Of a DNA stretch of 64,000 bases, positions 10,901 through 18,306 are shown piece after piece. The DNA lies in contig CAJUKA010000005.1 of the NCBI GenBank assembly GCA_910586585.1, positions 1 through 64,000 on the forward strand, given 5' to 3'. This stretch comes from an uncultured Lachnospiraceae bacterium (GTDB taxonomy: Bacteria; Bacillota; Clostridia; Lachnospirales; Lachnospiraceae). The translations under genes and the position numbers were made by a program. Position 1 is the stretch's first letter. Every line of letters starts with the position of its first letter. The notes below the pieces were generated by a model, which saw nothing but the letters and a program-made list of their open reading frames with translations, did not search any database and was not told the DNA's origin.

Positions 10901-11179
10901 GGCTCCACCCTGATTTCTCATGAGGCCAGAATCAGGCGGGCAGTGGACAAGCTGAAAAAGGCGCATGAATTTTCCAAACAAGAACTTAGCTGGATTGTAA
11001 GAATGGAAAAATATTTGATAGAAGAATCTGTTCTGAATGTAACAGTGTTTGATGAAGATGGGCGTTTTAAGGCACAAGGAGGATTTGTGAAAATTGACAA
11101 AGTATTTGGAAATAAACTGGAAAGTATTGTTTTGGAACTGAATGAATATTTGTACGATGATGGAGGGAAAACAGCATAA
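7913..11179 (+). CDS. hsdR: Type I restriction enzyme R subunit
   Basis: Motor and nuclease subunit of a type I restriction-modification system; it translocates DNA with ATP and cuts unmodified DNA. Residues 1-125 form a helical DUF4145-like region. The HsdR_N nuclease domain follows, with D245 (GYVDYALF) and E259-x-K261 (ATIEAKA). Helicase motifs are MATGTGKT at 401-408 (Walker A), DEAH at 507-510, LTATPA, and a C-terminal MGRATR motif near 760. The length (1088) is normal for the family. The ATG at 7913 has AGGAGA nine bases upstream. The gene leads an operon with hsdM and hsdS; all three are intact, so the system is probably functional. Confidence 0.95.
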   Translation: MKSNFSFLKSHFPVLENFGELAEKYLYNDSNSCLMKLGMIGETIVNLCFTYDKISLPRDNTAVNRIDNLFDEGMITHDLADILHALRKTRNKAVHENYESVEDGKALIQMAYSLCEWFMQTYGDWNYQNQPFVMPSDTFELVSANKQNEQAYEEELIEEAENTAIAAPTIEREIRRKRSGMAASQRVRSEAETRFLIDEQLRKVGWEADTKELRYSKGTRPTKGRNLAIAEWPTDSTVGNRGYVDYALFVDMQLVATIEAKASHKDIPSVIDYQCKDYSRNIRSADQIYQIGTWGRYKVPFTFATNGRPYLAQYDTKSGIWFLDLRQPDNAPKALKGWMSPMGMQELLERDISMRNQELLEMSYDLLRDRDGLNLREYQIRAIEAAEKAIISGQHNILLAMATGTGKTRTVLGMIYRFLKTGRFRRILFLVDRTALGEQASDVFKEVKLEDLMTLDDIYNIKGLEDINIDRETRIQVATVQSMVKRILRNTGDTMPAVSDFDLIIIDEAHRGYILDREMGEDEILYRNQLDYQSKYRSVVEYFDAVKIALTATPALQTTEIFGQPVFKYTYREAVIEGYLVDHDAPHKLTTKLSKEGIHYKEGDIVLCYDPVTGEITNSELLADELDFDVEAFNRQVITEPFNQTVLTEIARDIDPENPDVQGKTLIYAVNDDHADMIVKILKKIYTAMGVDNDAIMKITGSVGGGNKKKVQEAINRFKNERFPSVVVTVDLLTTGIDVPEITTLVFLRRVKSRILFEQMMGRATRLCPEIHKTHFEIYDPVGVYDSLAPVNTMKPVVVNPETTFEQLLDGLEVLEDENQVKNQIDQILAKLQRKKRHMDDRMMEHFVNMTEGKDPAKFIADIQQYQPEDARKRLLAYTELFQMLGKSKSSERRPVVISDHEDELLEHTRGYGSGSKPEDYLDAFAAYINNHLNEIDALNIVCTRPKDLTRESLRSLRLTLDREGFTIQQLNTAISQMTNEEIAADMISLIRRYAIGSTLISHEARIRRAVDKLKKAHEFSKQELSWIVRMEKYLIEESVLNVTVFDEDGRFKAQGGFVKIDKVFGNKLESIVLELNEYLYDDGGKTA

Positions 11180-11262
11180 TGGATATTGGATATTTATTTC
11201 AGAGGGTATCTTACTATATGGCTAATTCCGAGTTGAAAGAGCATCGAGGTGGGCAGTTATGA
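11179..11262 (+). CDS. Possible 27-residue coupling ORF between hsdR and hsdM
   Basis: An ATG overlapping the hsdR stop codon (TAATG) opens a 27-codon frame starting MDIGYLFQRV. Its TGA overlaps the hsdM ATG (ATGA at 11259-11262). The double overlap would let ribosomes pass from hsdR to hsdM without a gap. TGGAGGG lies about 11 bases before the start. No homology is recognised; it may simply be a translational-coupling leader. Confidence 0.3.
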   Translation: MDIGYLFQRVSYYMANSELKEHRGGQL

Positions 11263-12680
11263 CAACACAGGAAATTGTCTCGAAACTTTGGAATCTCTGC
11301 AATGTTCTTAGAGATGATGGTATTACCTATCATCAATATGTCACAGAGCTGACTTATATTCTTTTTTTGAAAATGGCGAAGGAGACAGGCGCGGAGAGTC
11401 AGATACCAGAAGCTTACCGATGGGACGCGCTAATCGCAAAAAGCGGCATTGACTTGAAGAAATTTTATAAGGAGCTGTTGAACCATCTGGGTGAAAATTG
11501 TACGGGTCGTGTGCGTGAAATTTACCAGGGTGCTTCTACCAATATAGACGAGCCGAAAAACCTGGAGAAAATTATCACTACGATTGACGGGCTGGACTGG
11601 TTTTCTGCCCGTGAAGAAGGGCTTGGAAATCTATATGAGGGACTTTTGGAAAAGAATGCCAACGAAAAGAAATCAGGTGCAGGACAGTATTTTACCCCTC
11701 GTGTGCTGATTGATGTCATGACCCGTCTGACGAAACCGCAGCCAGGGGAACGCTGCAATGACCCTGCCTGTGGTACATTTGGCTTTATGATTGCAGCGCA
11801 TGAATATGTCGCTGCCCAGACGGATGCCTTCTTTGACCTGGATGCAGAAACCGCCAATTTTGAGCGAACAGAGGCTTTCACAGGTATGGAGCTGGTACAC
11901 GATACGCATCGCCTTGCATTGATGAATGCCATGCTGCACAACATGGAAGGAGAGATTACGTTGGGGGATACGCTGTCTAATCTTGGTAAAGGAATGAAGG
12001 GCTATGATGTGGTTCTGACGAATCCTCCATTTGGGACAAAAAAAGGTGGCGAACGTGCTACTCGTGATGACTTTACCTTTCCTACTAGTAATAAGCAGTT
12101 AAATTTCCTGCAACATATTTACCGCAGCCTGAAAACGGATGGGAAAGCCCGTGCTGCGGTGGTTTTGCCTGATAATGTTCTTTTTGCGGATGGTGAGGGA
12201 GAGAAAATTCGTATAGACCTGATGGACAAATGCAATTTGCATACAATTCTGCGTCTTCCTACAGGTATTTTCTATGCACAGGGAGTAAAGACCAATGTAT
12301 TGTTCTTCACCCGTGGTAAAGCAGATAAAGGTAATACAAGGGAAGTATGGTTCTATGATTTGCGCACCAATATGCCTTCTTTGGGCAAGACCAACCCTCT
12401 GAAAGCGGAACATTTTGCGGATTTTGAAGCAGCATATGAAGCAGATGACCGCCATAGTATACAAGATGAGCGGTGGAATGTGCTTACTCGTGAGCAGATC
12501 GCCCAGAAGGGGAATAGCCTTGATCTGGGGCTTATCAGGGATGATTCGATTGTTGATTATGATGACTTGCCAGATCCTATTGAAAGTGGTGAAGAATCCA
12601 TCGCACAATTAGAAGAAGCAGTGGATCTCTTGCAGAGTGTAGTAAATGAACTGAAATCCCTGCAAATCCAGGAGGTGTGA
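11259..12680 (+). CDS. hsdM: Type I DNA methyltransferase M subunit
   Basis: N6-adenine methyltransferase subunit that, with HsdS, methylates the recognition site and, with HsdR, forms the restriction complex. An N-terminal helical HsdM_N domain (about 1-125) precedes the catalytic domain. The SAM-binding motif I is NDPACGTFGF (about 166-175) and the catalytic motif IV is NPPF (about 254). The length of 473 is in the usual range. The start has GAGGTGGG eight bases upstream. The stop lies one base before the hsdS ATG region, showing tight operon packing. Confidence 0.95.
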   Translation: MTTQEIVSKLWNLCNVLRDDGITYHQYVTELTYILFLKMAKETGAESQIPEAYRWDALIAKSGIDLKKFYKELLNHLGENCTGRVREIYQGASTNIDEPKNLEKIITTIDGLDWFSAREEGLGNLYEGLLEKNANEKKSGAGQYFTPRVLIDVMTRLTKPQPGERCNDPACGTFGFMIAAHEYVAAQTDAFFDLDAETANFERTEAFTGMELVHDTHRLALMNAMLHNMEGEITLGDTLSNLGKGMKGYDVVLTNPPFGTKKGGERATRDDFTFPTSNKQLNFLQHIYRSLKTDGKARAAVVLPDNVLFADGEGEKIRIDLMDKCNLHTILRLPTGIFYAQGVKTNVLFFTRGKADKGNTREVWFYDLRTNMPSLGKTNPLKAEHFADFEAAYEADDRHSIQDERWNVLTREQIAQKGNSLDLGLIRDDSIVDYDDLPDPIESGEESIAQLEEAVDLLQSVVNELKSLQIQEV

Positions 12681-12681
12681 T

Positions 12682-14049
12682 ATGGCAAGAGGGAAAAAGG
12701 TGGAACAGGTGTTGACGCTGGAAGAGAAACTGGAACAGGCGCTTGTGCCAGAAGACGAACAGCCGTATTCAATTCCGGAAAATTGGTGTTGGACAATTGT
12801 AGATAAAGTATCAACAGTAGTTACTGGTGGAACTCCAAGTAAAAAAAATCCTGAATATTATGGAGATGATTTTCCGTTTTTTAAACCATCTGATTTAGAT
12901 GCTGGTCGTCATGTATTTAAGGCATCTGAGTACCTTTCTAGATTAGGAATGAATGTGGCAAGAGTTATTCCCAAAGAATCAACAGCGGTATGTTGTATAG
13001 GTACTATAGGGAAGTGTGGATATTTGGAAATAGAAGGAACAACCAATCAACAAATAAACTCAGCTATACCCAATTTCAACTCACTTTTTTTATATTATTT
13101 TCTCAATACAAATATTTTTTTAAATCAATTATGGTCAAAATCATCTGCTACTACCATTTCGATTGTGAATAAAACGAAGATGGAATCATGTTATTTTCCA
13201 CTTGCTCCACTTGCCGAACAACAACGTATTGTAGACCGTATTGAGCGCTTGTTTTCAAAGCTGGATGAGGCAAAAGAAAAAGTGCAGGCAGTTGTAGATG
13301 GTTTTGAACTGAGAAAGTCTGCGATTCTTCACAAGGCTTTTACAGGAGAGCTGACAAATCAATGGAGACAAGTACACAATATTGGGCTGGATAGCTGGGA
13401 ATATGTGGAATTAGGCAATATATGCAAGGTGAATCCTAAGAAAATAGATACAACAGATTTGTCTGATGATTTAGAAGTGTCTTTCTTTCCAATGTCAGCA
13501 TTATCAGAAATTTATGGTGAAATTACAGAATCACAGACTAGGCAACTAAAAGAAGTTCGTACTGGTTATACGAATTTTTCAGAAGGAGATGTAGTTTTTG
13601 CCAAGATTACACCATGTATGGAAAATGGAAAATCGGCAGTTATTGGAAAGCTTGTTAATGACATAGGATTTGGGACAACGGAATTTTATGTACTTAGATG
13701 CGGTCCAAAACTATATAATTTCTATTTGTATCATCTGCTTCGTGACAAACACTTTCGAGATGAAGCAAAAGCTGTTATGACTGGTGCAGTTGGTCAGCAG
13801 AGAGTCCCAAAAAGTTTTTTGGAAAAATACATTTTACATCTTCCTTCAGTTCCAGAACAAAAAGAAATTGCTCAAAGACTAGATGAAATGTTTGCAAGGG
13901 AAATAAAAATAAGTGGCATAGCCGAATCCGTCCTTACGCAGATTGATTACATCAAAAAATCCATTTTATCCCGCGCTTTTCGTGGCGAGCTGGGAACAAA
14001 TGACCCAGCGGAGGAAAGCGCGGAGGAACTGCTAAAAACAGTATTATAA
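12682..14049 (+). CDS. hsdS: Type I restriction specificity subunit
   Basis: Sets the DNA sequence recognised by the HsdRMS complex. Two target-recognition domains are visible. The first begins IPENWCWTIV and the second begins DSWEYVELGNI. Each is followed by a helical conserved region (LAEQQRIVDRIE near 174 and VPEQKEIAQRLDE near 392) ending in matching AILHKAFTGEL / SILSRAFRGEL phrases, the circular symmetry typical of HsdS. The start has AGGAGGTG just upstream. No second hsdS copy or inverted repeats for switching are seen. The stop codon abuts a foreign gene tail (14050-14208). Confidence 0.93.
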   Translation: MARGKKVEQVLTLEEKLEQALVPEDEQPYSIPENWCWTIVDKVSTVVTGGTPSKKNPEYYGDDFPFFKPSDLDAGRHVFKASEYLSRLGMNVARVIPKESTAVCCIGTIGKCGYLEIEGTTNQQINSAIPNFNSLFLYYFLNTNIFLNQLWSKSSATTISIVNKTKMESCYFPLAPLAEQQRIVDRIERLFSKLDEAKEKVQAVVDGFELRKSAILHKAFTGELTNQWRQVHNIGLDSWEYVELGNICKVNPKKIDTTDLSDDLEVSFFPMSALSEIYGEITESQTRQLKEVRTGYTNFSEGDVVFAKITPCMENGKSAVIGKLVNDIGFGTTEFYVLRCGPKLYNFYLYHLLRDKHFRDEAKAVMTGAVGQQRVPKSFLEKYILHLPSVPEQKEIAQRLDEMFAREIKISGIAESVLTQIDYIKKSILSRAFRGELGTNDPAEESAEELLKTVL

Positions 14050-14208
14050 CATGGTGAGTATGTTGCTTTGGACTTTCGTACAATGTTGGAATGGTATTTT
14101 TGCGGTTCTTTGGAAAAGGAATATGAAACGTTGCATCATGTGATAGTCAATTATGAATATTATGAGTCCTGGTTTCCTTTCTTTATATCCGCTTATACCT
14201 CAGAATAG
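14050..14208 (+). pseudogene. C-terminal remnant of an SMI1/KNR4-type protein
   Basis: Directly after the hsdS stop, the frame beginning CAT GGT GAG encodes HGEYVALDFRTMLEWYF and then CGSLEKEYE. This nearly matches residues late in the intact SMI1/KNR4 protein at 15949-16647 (HGEEVAPSFRTMLEWYF). The frame ends at TAG 14206-14208 after diverging near the end. There is no start codon or N-terminal part. I infer that a gene related to the downstream one was cut, with the restriction operon now occupying its 5' side. Confidence 0.75.
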
Positions 14209-15231
14209 TAAATGGAATCCCTGTATCATGCGTTCCCATGTATGCACATCAGAAGTATACATAAGTCCTATAAACAAAATAAACAGAATCTCGCCTATGG
14301 TAAAGAGCAGAACCTTGCTCTTAAGTACTCTTTCAAAGAAGGAATCTTCTTTTGCACAAAAGACCTTCCGAGCAAATATAGTGCCACAAATCAGAAGAAG
14401 CAATATGGCTCCGTACATGACTACATAAAATTGCAGATTGGGCCAGAACAAAAGGGTTGCGTCCTTGCTAACAAACATTTGTTCTGCAAACTCCAGCGCA
14501 GGGTCCATCTCAAGAAGTTTTACTTCGTTTCGATAATGTTCTGCCACCATCATAGAAAACAAAAACGCCATAATAACAACAAAGTCACAGACAAGCAGGG
14601 GAACGCCGCTTAGTGACTTTTTGATTTCTTGTTTTGTGATACGATCCCGTTCAGCTTGTTCCATTTCTGTTGTTCTGACAGACTGTGCCCTGTTTTTCAG
14701 GGAAAAAATTTTCCGGTTGAGTTCTGCAGCCTGTTGCCCATTGAAAACATGGGAAAAACCAGCCATGTGCAAAACGGTTCCCCGTGTATTCAAAATTTCC
14801 AGAACATTTTTATTCGTGCGGTTGATTTTGAGGGTCCCTATATCTTGATAGGGAATGCAGGCAAAACCATATTTTTTTCTAAACTGAAACTGATATACCA
14901 AAAGAAAGTCACTGGTAAAATACATATCATCCAGCCGATCCTCAGTTTGCAGATCGTAGTTCAACCGTTCCTCCACATAAGCCAGGAGCGTGTGAAGGTA
15001 ATGGCTTGCTTTCTGAACCTGTATCACATAGCGGATCATGCTAAGCGAAAATATAGATATATGTAAGCAGGCAGAACCCAAACAAATCCATGATATAAAT
15101 GTCTGAGACAATTCATCACCATAGGTTATGAATAAAAGCAGGCGGTAAACAAAAACGGTAAGAGCGATACCGAGTATGCCTATCCGAACGATTGGAAAGG
15201 AAAACAGTTTTTGATAAGCTTTTTTGACCAT
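14200..15231 (-). CDS. Unrecognised five-helix integral membrane protein
   Basis: A 343-residue protein with two hydrophobic helices at the N-terminus (about 13-35 and 45-68) and three at the C-terminus (about 210-230, 267-287 and 308-328). Between them is a soluble domain of about 130 residues containing YQDIGTLKINRTNKNVLEI, which resembles small PH-like or YcxB-type cytoplasmic domains without a confident match. The ATG has GGAGG upstream. It is transcribed opposite to its neighbours and its 3' end overlaps the SMI1 remnant by nine bases. No function is assigned. Confidence 0.7.
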   Translation of the reverse strand: MVKKAYQKLFSFPIVRIGILGIALTVFVYRLLLFITYGDELSQTFISWICLGSACLHISIFSLSMIRYVIQVQKASHYLHTLLAYVEERLNYDLQTEDRLDDMYFTSDFLLVYQFQFRKKYGFACIPYQDIGTLKINRTNKNVLEILNTRGTVLHMAGFSHVFNGQQAAELNRKIFSLKNRAQSVRTTEMEQAERDRITKQEIKKSLSGVPLLVCDFVVIMAFLFSMMVAEHYRNEVKLLEMDPALEFAEQMFVSKDATLLFWPNLQFYVVMYGAILLLLICGTIFARKVFCAKEDSFFERVLKSKVLLFTIGEILFILFIGLMYTSDVHTWERMIQGFHLLF

Positions 15232-15349
15232 CTTAAACCTCCAGTATTTTTTATTTTTTCGGCTGTAACTGTAGTCTTTATTATATCAATTCTCTTATAA
15301 AATTATAAAGCTTAATTGTCTGCGGCAGGGAAATGTGCTATACTTTTGT

Positions 15350-15504
15350 GTTACAATTCACACTTACGCCAGATTTCTCATATACTTACAACGATTTCGG
15401 TGTGAATTGCAACAATTGATGCACACAAAATGCTAAAAAGCACGCATTTTGGCGCTTGCTCCGACGCCATGCAGCAAGTGCATGGCGCGGGTGTGAAAAG
15501 TAAC
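15350..15504 (-). mobile_element. 155-bp MITE, copy 1 (inverted relative to copies 2 and 3)
   Basis: This segment is the reverse complement of the element at 48994-49148 with a single base difference. Ends are GTTACAATTCACAC and GTGTGAAAAGTAAC, forming imperfect 14-bp terminal inverted repeats. Flanks share ATACTTTT on both sides, but the target duplication is imperfect here, unlike the other two copies. The element holds no gene of its own. It sits just before a small gene and may have removed that gene's original 5' region. Confidence 0.85.
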
Positions 15505-15552
15505 ATACTTTTTATATTCAGTTCCATAAACAAGCGTTTAGGGGAAGCTGAC

Positions 15553-15645
15553 ATGAATATTGAAAAAATAAGTGATACGATTATAGTAACAATTCATTCG
15601 TGCAAAATGGTTAAGCAAGAATTAAAATATGAGGAATTAATATGA
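15553..15645 (+). CDS. 30-residue hypothetical peptide, possible truncated gene after the MITE
   Basis: ATG 15553 opens a 30-codon frame (MNIEKISDTI...) ending in TGA that overlaps the ATG of the next gene (ATATGA, 15641-15645). The same frame is open further upstream into MITE copy 1, where an ATG at 15430 would give a 71-residue chimera. I think the MITE inserted into or just before an older gene, leaving this 3' part. Translational coupling to the next gene is likely. No homology is recognised. Confidence 0.35.
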   Translation: MNIEKISDTIIVTIHSCKMVKQELKYEELI

Positions 15646-15944
15646 TTACATGGGATGAAGTGAAACAAATCAACAGCAAATTAGTATTGGAAAATGGAGG
15701 GTCACCAGAAGAAGACAGTTCATGTGAAGAGATATCGAGTATTGTATATTACACAGATGTAATTGAATGCGAAGGTACAGTGGTAATCCACAGACATATT
15801 GATATAGAATATTCGTTTGGTGATTATTATGAAGTATGTGAAGATACGCCATTATTTGAATACATTTGTACATTATGCAGTCTGCCAAAACCAGAGGAGG
15901 AACAGGAACTGATCCTTTATCAGAATGAATCATTTGGGGTATAA
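15642..15944 (+). CDS. Hypothetical acidic 100-residue protein
   Basis: Starts at ATG with GAGG upstream and overlaps the preceding short frame by four bases. The sequence is acidic, with a beta-rich centre (SIVYYTDVIECEGTVVIHRH), and has no membrane segment or signal peptide. It runs almost into an SMI1/KNR4 protein and probably shares its transcript. The small soluble fold and the neighbours fit an immunity-type or accessory protein, but no family is recognised. Confidence 0.55.
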   Translation: MITWDEVKQINSKLVLENGGSPEEDSSCEEISSIVYYTDVIECEGTVVIHRHIDIEYSFGDYYEVCEDTPLFEYICTLCSLPKPEEEQELILYQNESFGV

Positions 15945-15948
15945 AGCC

Positions 15949-16647
15949 ATGTGTGAAAATAGATACAAAACAGAAAATAAAGAATTTATAGAGCAGGCAT
16001 TTCAGAAATTATATAAAAGAGGCTGGCTTGCAGGCTTAGCGCCATCTGCAATTACAGAAGCAGATATTGCGAAGTTCGAGCGAAAACATCGGATAAAATT
16101 GCCGGAACTTTTTAAAGCATATCTGACATCATATCAGTTTCAGCCATTTCGCCGCAGCATCTCAGGCATTATGATTGCCGGGCTTATCTGTCAAAATGAT
16201 GAAGCCAAAACGATCAAACTTGATACGCTGGAGTGGTATTGGATAGAAAATATTTCTGAATTATCAGATGCACTGAACTGTTTTCGTGAGGAAGCGAGGG
16301 AATGGGATATCTCAAAAGAAAAATATAAAAATCTGCTTCCTTTTGGATATATGGATGGCTGGTACTGCTTGGATTTGAACCAGCTCAATCAAAATATTAA
16401 GACCCAAGAGAATGATAGTCCAGTAGTTCTTCTGCGTTATGGTGATAACTGGACAGACTTTTTGGACAAAGAAGGATTTTTGCACGGCGAAGAAGTTGCG
16501 CCAAGTTTTCGTACAATGCTGGAATGGTATTTTTGTGGTTCTTTGGAAAAGGAATATGAAAAACTAAATCAAGTGACAGTCAATTATGAATTTTATCAAT
16601 CATGGCTTCATCGGATTTTTAAGGTAGTAAATTTGGATGAGAAATAG
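15949..16647 (+). CDS. SMI1/KNR4 (SUKH) family protein
   Basis: A SUKH-superfamily protein; bacterial members commonly act as immunity proteins against polymorphic toxins. The hallmark N-terminal phrase is present: ITEADIAKFERKHRIKLPEL followed by FKAYL. It is followed by the beta-rich core with WYWIENISEL, LLPFGYMDGWYCLDL and LLRYGDNWTDF. I chose ATG 15949, which has GGGG eight bases upstream, over ATG 15925, which lacks a suitably placed site. A fragment of a very similar gene is at 14050-14208. No cognate toxin is visible in the window. Confidence 0.8.
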   Translation: MCENRYKTENKEFIEQAFQKLYKRGWLAGLAPSAITEADIAKFERKHRIKLPELFKAYLTSYQFQPFRRSISGIMIAGLICQNDEAKTIKLDTLEWYWIENISELSDALNCFREEAREWDISKEKYKNLLPFGYMDGWYCLDLNQLNQNIKTQENDSPVVLLRYGDNWTDFLDKEGFLHGEEVAPSFRTMLEWYFCGSLEKEYEKLNQVTVNYEFYQSWLHRIFKVVNLDEK

Positions 16648-16711
16648 AAATCTTTTTGAGGGCAAAAGCAAGTGACTGTGATGAATTAGAATTGATAGAA
16701 CATAGATATAT

Positions 16712-16755
16712 CAGGGAGAGATGCCGATTTTTACAAAAAATGCATATTCTCCCTG
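16712..16755. terminator. Long hairpin between convergent genes
   Basis: CAGGGAGA (16712-16719) pairs with TCTCCCTG (16748-16755). Inside, ATGC/GCAT and ATTTTT/AAAAAAT arms extend the stem almost to a two-base loop. It separates the + strand SMI1 gene from the - strand Fe-S protein genes and probably ends transcription from both sides. Confidence 0.65.
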
Positions 16756-16761
16756 TTAGTT

Positions 16762-17343
16762 TTATCTTACTAAATTTTTTGCTTTGCAGATGAGTTGCGT
16801 CATTGTTCCCATAGGGCAGTATACACACCAGGAGCGCGGTTTGAACAAAATCATTGTAAGAAATCCAAGCACAGTAGAGGTCAGCATCACACTATAAAAA
16901 CCAAATGCAAACTGTGCAATACCATCTGAAAACAACGTGCCATGATATGCCCAATGCCAGGGAAGCTTGAAGGTCCATAACAGTGTGACAACAGTGCTTA
17001 AATCTTTGGACCCAGCAAATACTAAATATGTATTCCACAACATCAGAAAGAACATCGCGAAGAAGAAAATTAAAAATCCATATCGGAAATAGTGGGACTT
17101 CATCCATTTTGGAATATCTTTTTTGCGGGAAAGTCCAAATCTACCGCCCACAAGGGAAAATAACTGTCCTCTGCCGCAATATTTGTTGCAATAGGCTTTG
17201 TTACCTTTTACAATTGCTATGATTAGTGGGATAAAGAAACATAAAAGTCCAAGCCAGGCAAACAGGATATTGAAAAATCCTAGAATTAGATAAGTGAGCG
17301 AAACAATCCAAAGATAATCATACAATTTCTTTTTCCCTTTCAT
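16762..17343 (-). CDS. NapH/NosR-like 4Fe-4S membrane protein
   Basis: About 193 residues from ATG 17343, chosen because GGAGGTGA sits nine bases upstream. The longer frame to 17412 would overlap the ferredoxin gene deeply. Hydrophobic segments occur near the N-terminus (IVSLTYLILGFFNILF; LLCFFIPLIIAIV) and mid-protein (FLIFFFAMFFLMLW). Cysteine clusters are YCNKYCGRGQLF and CVYCPMGTMTQLICKAK, as in NapH/MauN-type electron-transfer proteins. It overlaps the stop of the ferredoxin gene by an ATGA. The pair probably passes electrons to or from the membrane; the partner enzyme is unknown. Confidence 0.75.
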   Translation of the reverse strand: MKGKKKLYDYLWIVSLTYLILGFFNILFAWLGLLCFFIPLIIAIVKGNKAYCNKYCGRGQLFSLVGGRFGLSRKKDIPKWMKSHYFRYGFLIFFFAMFFLMLWNTYLVFAGSKDLSTVVTLLWTFKLPWHWAYHGTLFSDGIAQFAFGFYSVMLTSTVLGFLTMILFKPRSWCVYCPMGTMTQLICKAKNLVR

Positions 17344-17537
17344 GGTTCTGTCACCTCCAATGTGATAATACTTGCAGGACATTCCTTTGCACATTTTCCG
17401 CACCCAACACACAAATCTTTGTTAATTTCAGCATAGGTGCCTTTTGGAATCGAAATTGCAGTTCTCGGACAAACTTTCATGCAACAGCCGCAGGCGACAC
17501 ATTCCTGGATACTGACAACAGCTTTTCTTTTTGGCAT
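17340..17537 (-). CDS. Small 2[4Fe-4S] ferredoxin
   Basis: A 65-residue protein with two complete cluster motifs: CVACGCCMKVCP and CVGCGKCAKECP, both CxxCxxCxxxCP. Two low-potential [4Fe-4S] clusters are expected. The start has AAGGAG upstream. Its stop overlaps the start of the membrane Fe-S protein, so they are translationally coupled and likely partners in electron transfer. Length and spacing are typical of clostridial ferredoxins. Confidence 0.92.
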   Translation of the reverse strand: MPKRKAVVSIQECVACGCCMKVCPRTAISIPKGTYAEINKDLCVGCGKCAKECPASIITLEVTEP

Positions 17538-17707
17538 ACAAAATCTCCTTTTGATTTTCCATTTTAAAGTGATATCATTGCAGGTTCAATGTAACAAATC
17601 AGCCGTACAACGATGTCAAAGATACTCACAGTATATAGGAGGTAAACGATTTGTTCAGTAACAAAGCCACATAACTAAAGTTCAGGGCAATATTACAAAT
17701 TTTGAGA

Positions 17708-17735
17708 TTGCAACAGAAAGATTTTGTGATAAAAT
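17708..17735 (+). promoter_or_regulatory. Sigma-A type promoter candidate
   Basis: TTGCAA (17708-17713), a 16-base spacer and TAAAAT (17730-17735) stand 36 bases before the ATG of the 168-residue hypothetical gene. AGGAGG follows in the leader. Confidence 0.5.
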
Positions 17736-17770
17736 TAAAACAAATATTTCAAGGATGATAGGAGGACGAT

Positions 17771-18277
17771 ATGAAGGTTAGAATAATGTGTGAAGAAGGA
17801 GATGGATTGGTTCTGATAGATAAAAGCTTTTTGGAAGAATTGCAAAATGATGATTTGCTGTATGCAATGGATATTTTGCTTGACCGAAAAGGTACATCGG
17901 AGCTTGTTTGTGATTTTTCTGATGAAAAATGGGATATTGTGTGGCCGCGCGAATCAAAAATAATCAGGGAGTTTTGCAATACTGGGAAAATGATTATCTG
18001 GCTGACAGATAGTATTGAAACAGTATGTGAGCTTAAGGAAGAAAATAAAATTGACAAGTCTTCTATGTGGTTAAATGCGCCCTCTGGGAAATTACTTGGA
18101 GTCTCAGCAAGCGAGCTGATACAGTGTCTAGCCTATCCAGAATTGGAAATGGAGAAGTTATTTGAGCTGGATGTAGATGCGGGGTGGTATCAAGTCTTGA
18201 ACGAAGGCATTGAATCCATTCTCTATTGCAAACAAGAGCCAAAAGATGATTTGATACAAAATGTTCAAATACTTTAG
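17771..18277 (+). CDS. Hypothetical 168-residue soluble protein
   Basis: Starts with ATG seven bases after AGGAGG. Acidic, with no signal peptide or membrane helix. Alternating beta strands (MKVRIMC, LVLIDKSF, MIIWLTD) and a final MEKLFELDVDAGWYQVLNEG region are visible. It stands alone with its own promoter, just before the dihydrouridine synthase gene. Its size, acidity and the SUKH genes nearby fit an immunity-type protein, but I do not recognise a family. Confidence 0.6.
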   Translation: MKVRIMCEEGDGLVLIDKSFLEELQNDDLLYAMDILLDRKGTSELVCDFSDEKWDIVWPRESKIIREFCNTGKMIIWLTDSIETVCELKEENKIDKSSMWLNAPSGKLLGVSASELIQCLAYPELEMEKLFELDVDAGWYQVLNEGIESILYCKQEPKDDLIQNVQIL

Positions 18278-18306
18278 ACAGCGGCAAAAGATAGGAGGTG
18301 ATTTGT

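Noticed and set aside
14153..14613. Plus-strand frames opposite the five-helix membrane protein
   Set aside because: They overlap a well-supported minus-strand gene with a good ribosome site and have no domain features.
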